Source: Syntrophomonas_B sp035447945
GTDB lineage: Bacteria; Bacillota; Syntrophomonadia; Syntrophomonadales; Syntrophomonadaceae
DNA: 5,280 nucleotides
Direction of reading: 5' to 3'
NCBI GenBank assembly: GCA_035447945.1
Contig: DAOTHZ010000110.1
Span: 1-5,280 of the forward strand
Program-made: the position numbers and the translations under genes
The notes under the pieces: model-generated
Told to the model about the DNA's origin: nothing
Databases searched by the model: none
Seen by the model: only the letters and a program-made list of their open reading frames with translations
In this document: piece after piece, positions 1-5,280 of the stretch
Numbering within the stretch: the stretch's first letter is position 1
Layout: each line of letters begins with the position of its first letter

Positions 1-54
1 AACCTCCGCACCCGGCTCCGGAGGCCGGTGCTCTATCCACTGAGCTACGGGCGC
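1..54 (-). tRNA. tRNA-Arg (anticodon CCG), 3' part cut off by window edge
   Basis: Read on the minus strand, the 5' end is at 54. The acceptor 5' strand GCGCCCG (54-48) is followed by U8-A9, then a D arm with stem GCUC/GAGC and loop AGUGGAUA. The anticodon stem CCGGC/GCCGG is perfectly paired and encloses the 7-nt loop CUCCGGA, so the anticodon is CCG (21-19), which reads the Arg codon CGG. The variable loop GUGC and the first T-stem strand GGAGG follow, and the window ends at the first two bases (UU) of the T loop. The 3' half of the T arm, the 3' acceptor strand and the CCA end lie outside, so it cannot be seen whether CCA is encoded. A strong promoter sits just upstream. The identity rests on the anticodon and the cloverleaf geometry. 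Confidence 0.95.
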
Positions 55-67
55 ACATGCATTAAGT

Positions 68-96
68 ATTATAGCAGAACAAAAATCATAGGTCAA
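68..96 (-). promoter_or_regulatory. Sigma-A type promoter of the tRNA-Arg gene
   Basis: On the minus strand, a -35 box TTGACC (96-91, five of six consensus bases) and a perfect -10 box TATAAT (73-68) are separated by exactly 17 bp. Transcription would start near 60-62, leaving a leader of only about 6-8 nt before the tRNA 5' end at 54, a usual arrangement for a tRNA matured by RNase P. The -35 box lies 9 bp past the stop codon of the upstream exporter gene, so the tRNA has its own promoter. Confidence 0.85.
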
Positions 97-105
97 AGAA
101 ATCAA

Positions 106-1533
106 TCATGCATTGGGAAAAGAATTTTTGCAAGATAATTTGCAAGAATTCTCGCAATCAACCTGGGTTTGGTCATCCGCCGGATTGCCTCCCCAGCGTC
201 CCAGCAGGGAAAAGATGAATCCGGCACCGGTAATGGCAGCGGCCAACAAGTAAACGGTATTGCTGGCGTGTATGTAAGCCTGATTGTAAGACATGCTTTT
301 TTGGCCGAGTGCCAGCACAAAGTAAAAGACGCTGACGGATCCAGCAGTTCCGAGTGCAAAGGAAAGATTGCGCACGGTTGCAATAAAGCCGCCTACGTAG
401 CCGGCTTTCTCCTTGGGTACGGAGGAAAAGATGGAACTATTATTGGGGGAGCCAAACATCCCCATACCGATTCCCAGCAAGGCCAGTCCGGCAATTGTTC
501 TGCCGGGTTCAAATTGTGCCTTTAGGGTTGTCAAAACAAGGAAAGCACCGGTTACAATGAATAGAGACAAAGATAGGATTTTGCGGGAACCAACTTTGTC
601 AGACAGCGTTCCTGCCAGAGGCGCAGTAATGGCCATGCAAATGGGAGTCACGGTTATCAACAACCCCGACCTGGAGGGATTGAGGTGAAATACTTCCTCC
701 AAGAAAAAGGGCAGGAGGAACAACACCGTCATCTGGGTAATGTAGATTCCGGAGGCCATTACCATTCCATAGGAAAAGTTCTTAATTTTAAATAATGTAA
801 AATCAAGAAGGGGATGTACGGATCTGTTTTCCATCCAGCAAAAAAGCGGTATCAGCAACAATACCAACCCAATCCATGCGCTGGCATGAGCTACGCTATA
901 GATCAGCAGTCCGGTCAACAAGGCGAATACTATTGTGCCTAACCAGTCGTGACCGCTGAGGTTCGGATTGAATTGCTGTTTTGGCAAAAAGCGCATTCCC
1001 AGCCAAAAGCCAAGCAACCCGATAGGCACATTGATTAAGAACAGAACCGGCCAGGTAAATTGGGTCACGAGAAAGCCGCCCAACCCGGGACCGGTCATGT
1101 TGCCCAGTCCAACGATCATTCCGGTCAACCCCAGAGCCTTGCCGCGCTCTCCGTCGGGAAAGGTGTTGGAAATGATGCCCATACCTGTTGCCATCATCAT
1201 ACTGGCGCCCATGGCTTGAACAACCCGGCAGGCAATCAAAAAGGGCAGGGAAGCGGAGAGACTGCATAGAAAGGAGCCCAGCGCAAAAATCAGGAATCCT
1301 GTTGCATAGACTCTCTCATTGCCGAGACGGTCACCTAGACGGCCAAAGAAAATCAGACTGGCGGTGATTACCAGCATATACACGGTAACGATCCACTGCA
1401 CTTGCTGCATGTCTGTTTGCAGGGCCTCAGCAATGGTGGGATTGGCTATATTAAGGATGCTGCCATCCAGCGTGGCCATGAATATGCCGATTGAAATGAT
1501 AATTAATGACTGCCATTTGGGCGCCAGTTTCAT
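106..1533 (-). CDS. DHA2-family MFS exporter (EmrB/QacA type), 14 membrane segments
   Basis: A 475-residue inner-membrane protein, the usual length for 14-TM proton-coupled drug/solute antiporters (DHA2 family). Hydrophobic segments start at about residues 9, 46, 76, 97, 135, 162, 197, 217, 254, 288, 317, 346, 382 and 425. Family motifs visible: the TM1 motif around LDGSILNIANP (D23), motif A GRLGDRLGNER (64-74) in the loop after TM2, motif B with R103 in TM4 (RVVQAMG), and the antiporter motif C GLGNMTGPGLGG (142-153) in TM5. A second, degenerate motif A (GTLSDKVGSRK, 308-318) marks the second half. Family knowledge says efflux by proton exchange; the substrate cannot be read from sequence. 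The hydrophilic C-terminal tail is odd, with three cysteines spaced CX3CX3C (C460, C464, C468) encoded by a short tandem repeat. The start ATG follows a purine-rich GGGGAAGGGA stretch. No regulator gene, HlyD/EmrA-type partner or terminator is visible next to it. It lies downstream of spoIIP on the same strand with a 72-bp gap. Confidence 0.92.
   Translation of the reverse strand: MKLAPKWQSLIIISIGIFMATLDGSILNIANPTIAEALQTDMQQVQWIVTVYMLVITASLIFFGRLGDRLGNERVYATGFLIFALGSFLCSLSASLPFLIACRVVQAMGASMMMATGMGIISNTFPDGERGKALGLTGMIVGLGNMTGPGLGGFLVTQFTWPVLFLINVPIGLLGFWLGMRFLPKQQFNPNLSGHDWLGTIVFALLTGLLIYSVAHASAWIGLVLLLIPLFCWMENRSVHPLLDFTLFKIKNFSYGMVMASGIYITQMTVLFLLPFFLEEVFHLNPSRSGLLITVTPICMAITAPLAGTLSDKVGSRKILSLSLFIVTGAFLVLTTLKAQFEPGRTIAGLALLGIGMGMFGSPNNSSIFSSVPKEKAGYVGGFIATVRNLSFALGTAGSVSVFYFVLALGQKSMSYNQAYIHASNTVYLLAAAITGAGFIFSLLGRWGGNPADDQTQVDCENSCKLSCKNSFPNA
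127..147 (-). repeat. Two tandem 9-bp repeats inside the exporter C-terminal tail
   Basis: The 9-mer TCTTGCAAA (minus strand) occurs at 147-139 and again at 135-127, a 12-bp period that keeps the reading frame. It encodes SCK-L-SCK-N and creates two of the three tail cysteines (C464, C468). It looks like a small in-frame duplication of four codons. Confidence 0.75.
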
Positions 1534-1574
1534 GTTATCCCTTCCCCATCCGCATTGTTCAGCTATTCTACTAT

Positions 1575-1580
1575 ATTATA
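1575..1580 (-). promoter_or_regulatory. Probable -10 box for the MFS exporter gene
   Basis: A perfect TATAAT on the minus strand (1580-1575) lies about 41 nt before the exporter start codon. No good -35 hexamer is found 16-18 bp upstream (the 17-bp position reads GTCCTG), and there is no TGn extension. If real, the promoter is either weak or activator-dependent. A chance match in an AT-rich gap is the alternative. Confidence 0.45.
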
Positions 1581-1605
1581 CGTGATAGGGAAAAAGACAG
1601 GACGA

Positions 1606-2568
1606 TTAACTTCTACGCGCACCCAATTCTCTGATCAGCACATCTCCCAGACAGCGGGCACTATTTTCAGCCAAATTACGAGAAATTTTTTCTGTTCCGA
1701 TTTCAAACAGAATAGCGGTGGGATAGAGATCCTGGTTGTAATCACCGCGTCCCATGAAGATGCCCCGACACAATCCTGGATATAATTTGTCAGCGCTTGC
1801 CTTGATCTGCCGGGCATAAGCCAGGTTGGTTTTCATGTTGGGGTTGGAGCGGCCGATGACTATCATCACCCGGGCACAGTCGATCCCGTTGATGGTCGTG
1901 TAATAGGCTTTGACCGGTGCAGAATCGCGATGAATGTCCAGGATTGCATCCGGCTGTTCTTTGATCAATTGGACAGCGGTACGGCGGGAACGATGATAGG
2001 CATTGACATCATGCGGACCATGACTGTCCTGGTTGTGCGTTACACTGACGCCTGCATTTTTAAGTGTTTTGGTGAGAGCTTCGCCTACTTTGAGAACCCC
2101 ACCTTGGGCTGGCTGGCTGGCCTTGCCGTCCGTCGGTATATAGGATTCATCATCGTGGGTGTGATACATGACGACATGAGTCGGTTTGGCAACGACAGTG
2201 GGAACAGCTTGGTTTAGGCGCAAGGTACTTGAAGTGATGTGGTCATTAAGCTCCAGGTTTGGCTTGTCCTGTGTCTGCACAATGGAAGCTTGGGCATTCA
2301 AGCCGTCAATTTTGATAACTACGTATTCCACATCGTTTTCGCTGATATAGCGATCGTCAATATGCACTGCCAGTCCTGTCTGAAAGATGGTCATGCCTTT
2401 TTCATCCCGTACCGTGTAAAAATTGCCGCTGGTCGTTTCACCGGTACTGGTTTTTAAATAGGGTTTTGGATTTTCGGGCAGCAGAGTATTGATTATGTAA
2501 GCTGCTGCCATGACTACCAGCAGGATGATAAAGAATATCCATATATATCGCTTGTTGATCGTATCCAT
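1606..2568 (-). CDS. spoIIP: Stage II sporulation protein P (SpoIIP) family peptidoglycan hydrolase
   Basis: A 320-residue membrane-anchored protein. Residues 8-30 form one N-terminal transmembrane anchor, followed by a beta-rich stretch at about 48-92, a linker, and the SpoIIP catalytic domain at about 128-316. Family landmarks: YHTHDDESY (135-143), the SRR motif at 194-196, ILDIHRDSA (209-217), ARVMIVIGRSNPN (232-244), YPGLCRGI (263-270), YNQDLYP (277-283) and ILFEIGT (286-292). H136, H213 and E289 fall where the zinc-binding/catalytic residues of the family are expected. SpoIIP is known as an amidase/endopeptidase that works with SpoIID and SpoIIM to thin septal peptidoglycan during engulfment in the mother cell. 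It is shorter than the roughly 400-residue Bacillus subtilis protein. The start is fixed by an AAAGGCGG ribosome binding site 6 nt upstream and by the membrane anchor beginning at residue 8. In B. subtilis the gene follows gpr; here the upstream gene is the hydrolase gene, so this could be an additional paralogue. No convincing sigma-E promoter was found. Confidence 0.92.
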   Translation of the reverse strand: MDTINKRYIWIFFIILLVVMAAAYIINTLLPENPKPYLKTSTGETTSGNFYTVRDEKGMTIFQTGLAVHIDDRYISENDVEYVVIKIDGLNAQASIVQTQDKPNLELNDHITSSTLRLNQAVPTVVAKPTHVVMYHTHDDESYIPTDGKASQPAQGGVLKVGEALTKTLKNAGVSVTHNQDSHGPHDVNAYHRSRRTAVQLIKEQPDAILDIHRDSAPVKAYYTTINGIDCARVMIVIGRSNPNMKTNLAYARQIKASADKLYPGLCRGIFMGRGDYNQDLYPTAILFEIGTEKISRNLAENSARCLGDVLIRELGARRS

Positions 2569-2631
2569 CCTTTTCCGCCTTTCTTTTCTCCTGTGCTTAT
2601 ACTATTCTTTCAAAAAGGCGAAACAAATATT

Positions 2632-2666
2632 CAGCCAGGCAGGAAAGATACTCCCCAGCCTGGCTG
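2632..2666 (-). terminator. Rho-independent terminator after the adenosylhomocysteinase gene
   Basis: A perfect 9-bp inverted repeat, CAGCCAGGC (2632-2640) and GCCTGGCTG (2658-2666), can extend after one T-T mismatch by five more pairs (GGGGA with TTTCC, including G-U pairs). It begins 29 bp past the hydrolase stop codon. On the minus strand it is followed by the T-rich run AATATTTGTTT, a moderate rather than ideal U tract. It separates the hydrolase transcript from spoIIP. Confidence 0.7.
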
Positions 2667-2695
2667 TTCTTTACGTATATATTGAATGGTATGAT

Positions 2696-3970
2696 TTAGT
2701 TTTCCCAGCTGTCCAGGTACGATTTCTGTTCCTCGGTAAGTACGTCAATCTTTATCCCTTCAGCCTGCAGCTTTAGGCACGCCACCCGTTGATCGATTTC
2801 TTTCGGAACGTTGTAGACATGATTGTCAAGGTTGGCACGGTTTTCGATGACATAGAGCAGGGACAAGGCTTGCAGCGAGAAGCTCAAATCCATCACTTCG
2901 GCGGGATGTCCGTCTCCGGCGGCCAGATTGACGAGTCGTCCTTCAGCCAGCAGATAAAGCCTGCGTCCATCTTCCAGCAGATATTCTTCGATGTTGGGTT
3001 TGATGGTTTTCTTGCTGACCGCCAGGGCATCCAGATCCGGTTTGGAAATCTCCACATCGAAATGACCGGCATTGCACATAATGGCATTGTCTTTCATAAC
3101 TTGCATATGTTCCTTGCGAATGACGTTGATGTTGCCGGTCACGGTGATGTAAATATCACCCAGACAAGCTGCCTCTTGCATATTCATCACACGGAAGCCG
3201 TCCATAATGGCTTCGTTGGCTTTAATGGGATCGATTTCGGTAACAATCACTTTGGCGCCCATTCCTTTGGCACGCAGAGCCACGCCTTTGCCGCACCATC
3301 CGTAACCTACCACCACAACATATTTGCCGGCCACCACCAGATTGGTGGTACGATTGATGCCGTCCCAGACTGATTGGCCGGTGCCGTAGCGATTATCAAA
3401 CAAATATTTCATATAGGCGTCATTGACTGCAATCATGGGAAACAACAAGGTATTGTCATGGTCCATGGATCGCAGCCGTACGATCCCGGTGGTGGTTTCT
3501 TCACAGCCGCCGATAATGGCAGCGGCTTGCCCGCGGCGGCTTTTATGGAGCATACTGATAACATCGGCGCCGTCATCAATGACGGCATCGGGCATGGTGT
3601 CAAGGGCTTTTTCCAAATATTGATGATACTCTTCACTGCTCTCCCCGTGAATCGCATAGACAGTGATGCCTGAATCCACCAATGCTGCCACGACATCATC
3701 CTGCGTGGAAAGCGGATTGGAGGCACAGGCTACAACATCCGCACCGGCTGCCATGAGCGTCTGTAAAAGATAACCGGTTTTGGCTTCCAGGTGCAGACAA
3801 CACAGAATGGTTTTCCCCTGCAAAGGTTTGCTCTGTTCAAGTTCCTGTTTTAGAATATTAAGAACGGGCATATTATTCTTCACCCATTCCAATTTGTTAT
3901 GCCCCAGCGGAGCCAGGCGTGAATCTTTTATAATGGATGGTCTGACGGATTTCTTTTTTTCTGTATTCAT
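2696..3970 (-). CDS. ahcY: Adenosylhomocysteinase, archaeal-like short form (possibly S-inosylhomocysteine hydrolase)
   Basis: A 424-residue cytosolic NAD-dependent enzyme that splits S-adenosylhomocysteine into homocysteine and adenosine, relieving inhibition of SAM-dependent methyltransferases. Substrate-domain residues are present: H60 in HLEAKTGYL, D133 in IDDGAD, E158 in CEETTTG, N183/K188 in VNDAYMK, and D192-N193. The Rossmann NAD site is GYGWCGKG (222-229), followed by E245 in VTEIDP. CNAGHFDVEI (299-308, H303) and NLAAGDGHPAEVMDLSFS (348-365) are typical. The length, the HLEAKT and GYGWCGKG variants, and an end at SWEN without the Lys-Tyr C-terminal extension place it with archaeal/thermophile-type enzymes rather than the longer bacterial/eukaryotic form. 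One archaeal member of this type prefers S-inosylhomocysteine, so the substrate is not certain. The start has an excellent AGGAGG site (3979-3984) 8 nt upstream. It is divergent from the glycosyltransferase gene and followed by a hairpin terminator, so it is probably monocistronic. Confidence 0.96.
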   Translation of the reverse strand: MNTEKKKSVRPSIIKDSRLAPLGHNKLEWVKNNMPVLNILKQELEQSKPLQGKTILCCLHLEAKTGYLLQTLMAAGADVVACASNPLSTQDDVVAALVDSGITVYAIHGESSEEYHQYLEKALDTMPDAVIDDGADVISMLHKSRRGQAAAIIGGCEETTTGIVRLRSMDHDNTLLFPMIAVNDAYMKYLFDNRYGTGQSVWDGINRTTNLVVAGKYVVVVGYGWCGKGVALRAKGMGAKVIVTEIDPIKANEAIMDGFRVMNMQEAACLGDIYITVTGNINVIRKEHMQVMKDNAIMCNAGHFDVEISKPDLDALAVSKKTIKPNIEEYLLEDGRRLYLLAEGRLVNLAAGDGHPAEVMDLSFSLQALSLLYVIENRANLDNHVYNVPKEIDQRVACLKLQAEGIKIDVLTEEQKSYLDSWEN

Positions 3971-4009
3971 TTATGTTACCTCCTGGAATGATTTAAATCC
4001 TTCTTTGAA

Positions 4010-4018
4010 AGTATAACA
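4010..4018 (-). promoter_or_regulatory. Probable extended -10 promoter for ahcY
   Basis: On the minus strand, TGTTATACT combines an upstream TG dinucleotide with TATACT (five of six bases of the -10 consensus). The -35 region is weak (TTGCTT with a 15-bp spacer). Transcription would start near 4003, giving a leader of about 33 nt that carries the AGGAGG ribosome binding site and has no room for a riboswitch. Confidence 0.5.
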
Positions 4019-4042
4019 TTACAACATCAAAAGCAAAATATT

Positions 4043-4054
4043 TTACTTAAGTAA
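4043..4054. promoter_or_regulatory. Perfect 12-bp palindrome, candidate operator between divergent promoters
   Basis: TTACTTAAGTAA is identical to its own reverse complement. Its centre (4048.5) is about 45-46 bp upstream of both inferred start sites, the ahcY start near 4003 and the glycosyltransferase start near 4095. Both promoters have weak -35 boxes. A dimeric regulator binding here is an inference. The motif does not match an operator I recognise with confidence. Confidence 0.4.
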
Positions 4055-4063
4055 CAATTATCT

Positions 4064-4080
4064 GGTATTATTAGGTATTA
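4064..4080 (+). repeat. Direct repeat GGTATTA x2, 10-bp period, next to the -10 box
   Basis: GGTATTA occurs at 4064-4070 and 4074-4080, exactly one helical turn apart, just upstream of TATAAT at 4083-4088. The copies fill the spacer and overlap the expected -35 position, so a protein bound there would touch the polymerase site. Short AT-rich repeats can also arise by chance. Confidence 0.45.
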
Positions 4081-4082
4081 GA

Positions 4083-4088
4083 TATAAT
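4083..4088 (+). promoter_or_regulatory. Probable -10 box of the glycosyltransferase gene
   Basis: A perfect TATAAT lies 26 bp before the start codon, giving an inferred transcript start near 4095 and a leader of about 20 nt with the GAAGGGG ribosome binding site (4102-4108). No good -35 hexamer is visible: the 17-bp spacing reads ATCTGG and the 19-bp spacing reads TTATCT. Confidence 0.5.
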
Positions 4089-4114
4089 CAATCCGGGATA
4101 AGAAGGGGTTTGGC

Positions 4115-5280
4115 ATGAAGGTATTAATGCTCAGCTGGGAATATCCTCCCCACATGGTCGGAGGACTGGGTCAGCATGTATATGATATCAGCCGTTATCT
4201 GGTCAGACAAGGTATGGAAGTCCATATTATTACTCCACGGGTTAAAAACTATCCGGATCAAGATACCTTTGCCGGTGTCTTTATTCACCGGGTCGGCAAT
4301 CCCATCAGCGAAGCCTCCCCGGACGATTTCAAAGGATGGACGTTTACTTTCAACAGTGAAGCAATTCGAGAGGCCGTCCGCCTTAATTCTGAAGCCGGCA
4401 TTGATCTGATCCACGCCCATGACTGGATGGTTGCCTACGCCGGGCGATCCATCTCAAAAATCTTCGGGATTCCGTTGGTTACCACCATTCACGCAACCGA
4501 ATATGGAAGGAATATTGGTCTGCACAACCGTACCCAGAGAGAAATCAACGAGATCGAAAAAAATCTGGCTTTGGAAGCTCATCAAATCATCTGCTGCAGT
4601 CAATACATGCAGGATGAAATCTCCTCCCTCTTTGGTGTGCATCGCAGCGGGATTAAAATCATTCCCAACGGCGTTGAACCCGAACAATTCAAGGAACTGC
4701 CCGAACATCCTCCGGTGGAGTTTGATCCACAGGAAAAGGCGTTGGTCTTTCTGGGAAGGCTGGTTCCGGAAAAAGGTGTTTGGCAGCTGTTAAACTGTTT
4801 TCCAAGGGTTCTGGAGAGTGTTCCGGAAGCCAAACTATATATCGGCGGGAGGGGACCGCAAAAGCGAATTCTCGAACAAAGAAGTCAGAAGCTGGGAATC
4901 GCGGAACAGGTGATATTCACCGGTTTTCTGAAAGAGAAAGACCGAAATTATGTGTATCATCATGCCAAGGCAGCGGTATTTCCAAGTCTGTATGAACCCT
5001 TCGGGATTGTTGCCCTGGAAGCCATGGCCACCAATACCCCGGTCATTGTCAGCGAAGTTGGGGGATTATCGGAAATCGTCGAACATCGGCAAACAGGTTT
5101 GAAGGTTCCGCCCGGGCATGAATCCAGACTGGCGGAAGCCATCATCGAATTATTGACGAATACTGAATACGCCCGGCAATTGGCTGAAAACGCTGCACAA
5201 GCGATTGCCTCAACTTATAGCTGGGAGACGATAGCCCACAGTACCATTGCGGTATACGAAGAAGTCATCGCCCGTATGCA
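4115..5280 (+). CDS. GT4-family glycosyltransferase, GlgA/GlgM-like, 3' end beyond the window
   Basis: An open frame of 388 codons without a stop before the right edge. Typical GT4 enzymes are about 380-430 residues, so only a short C-terminal tail is probably missing. It has the two-Rossmann GT-B fold pattern: an N-terminal strand MKVLMLSWEYPP, glycine loop GGLG (16-19), HAHDWM (100-105), IPNGVEP (183-189) at the domain junction, the nucleotide-sugar phosphate site GRLVPEKG (214-221, R215 and K220), and the EX7E motif EPFGIVALE (294-302). The family moves a sugar from a nucleotide donor with retention of configuration in the cytosol or at the membrane face. EYPP with GGLG and HAHDW resembles glycogen-synthase-like and maltose-1-phosphate-synthase-like members, so an alpha-glucan role is possible but unproven; lipid or surface polysaccharide acceptors are alternatives. 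The start is supported by GAAGGGG 6 nt upstream; the ATG at codon 5 would cut into the first beta strand. It is divergent from ahcY across 144 bp. Confidence 0.9.
   Translation, partial: MKVLMLSWEYPPHMVGGLGQHVYDISRYLVRQGMEVHIITPRVKNYPDQDTFAGVFIHRVGNPISEASPDDFKGWTFTFNSEAIREAVRLNSEAGIDLIHAHDWMVAYAGRSISKIFGIPLVTTIHATEYGRNIGLHNRTQREINEIEKNLALEAHQIICCSQYMQDEISSLFGVHRSGIKIIPNGVEPEQFKELPEHPPVEFDPQEKALVFLGRLVPEKGVWQLLNCFPRVLESVPEAKLYIGGRGPQKRILEQRSQKLGIAEQVIFTGFLKEKDRNYVYHHAKAAVFPSLYEPFGIVALEAMATNTPVIVSEVGGLSEIVEHRQTGLKVPPGHESRLAEAIIELLTNTEYARQLAENAAQAIASTYSWETIAHSTIAVYEEVIARM

Noticed and set aside
1561..1590. An inverted repeat CTAT...ATAG around the exporter -10 box as an operator.
   Set aside because: Only four bases per arm match (CTATCACG against CTATATTA), which is expected by chance in AT-rich DNA.
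2569..2640. A sigma-E or sigma-H promoter for spoIIP.
   Set aside because: AATAGTAT matches the sigma-E -10 only partly, and the ATATT upstream is 19 bp away, too far. No sigma-H AGGA element precedes the GAAT. A TATAAG with TTGTTT at a 19-bp spacing is also weak, so no promoter is called.
2789..3373. A 194-codon open frame on the plus strand opposite ahcY, and a further one at 3374-3673.
   Set aside because: They lie wholly antisense to a strongly conserved enzyme gene, have His/Gly-rich low-information translations, resemble no family, and have no ribosome binding site of note. They are antisense shadows.
3971..4114. A SAM or SAH riboswitch upstream of ahcY.
   Set aside because: The inferred leader is only about 33 nt and the gap shows no multi-stem riboswitch core. 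The only strong symmetry is a DNA palindrome lying upstream of the promoter.
4124..4420. Minus-strand open frames overlapping the glycosyltransferase gene (also around 4454-4708 and 4600-4833), and a plus-strand one at 4419-4793.
   Set aside because: The GT4 reading frame from 4115 has all family motifs in order and stays open to the window edge, so these overlapping frames are by-products.
1..5280. Mobile elements, CRISPR arrays, toxin-antitoxin pairs or phage attachment at the tRNA.
   Set aside because: No transposase, integrase, terminal inverted repeats, spaced repeat array or duplicated tRNA 3' end is visible. The tRNA 3' end, where an attachment site would lie, is outside the window.

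Overview
The window looks like an ordinary chromosomal stretch from an endospore-forming Firmicute (Clostridia or Negativicutes type). The spore-engulfment protein SpoIIP, Firmicute-style AGGAGG ribosome binding sites and consensus sigma-A type promoters support this. The adenosylhomocysteinase is the short archaeal/thermophile-like form, which occurs in some anaerobic Firmicutes. No species can be named from the sequence alone. I see no mobile elements, CRISPR arrays, phage genes, or frameshifts in the four protein genes.

Layout, left to right: (1) positions 1-54, minus strand, the 5' part of a tRNA-Arg(CCG), cut by the window edge, with a near-consensus promoter at 68-96. (2) 106-1533, minus, a 14-segment DHA2-type MFS drug/solute exporter. 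(3) 1534-1605, a short gap with a perfect TATAAT box for the exporter. (4) 1606-2568, minus, a SpoIIP-family sporulation cell-wall hydrolase. (5) 2569-2695, a gap with a hairpin terminator behind the next gene. (6) 2696-3970, minus, S-adenosylhomocysteine (or S-inosylhomocysteine) hydrolase. (7) 3971-4114, a 144-bp divergent control region with a perfect 12-bp palindrome and a 7-bp direct repeat. (8) 4115 to the right edge, plus strand, a GT4 glycosyltransferase that is nearly complete but runs off the window.

The genes do not form an obvious pathway. The hydrolase clears the product inhibitor of SAM-dependent methylation, SpoIIP remodels septal peptidoglycan during engulfment, the exporter moves an unknown substrate, and the glycosyltransferase probably builds a glucan or surface polysaccharide. 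The terminator after the hydrolase gene separates it from spoIIP. No terminator is visible between spoIIP, the exporter gene and the tRNA gene, so some read-through is possible. I found no convincing undescribed system. The best leads are the symmetrical divergent control region, the substrate question for the hydrolase, the stand-alone SpoIIP with an extra N-terminal module, and the Cys-rich tail of the exporter.
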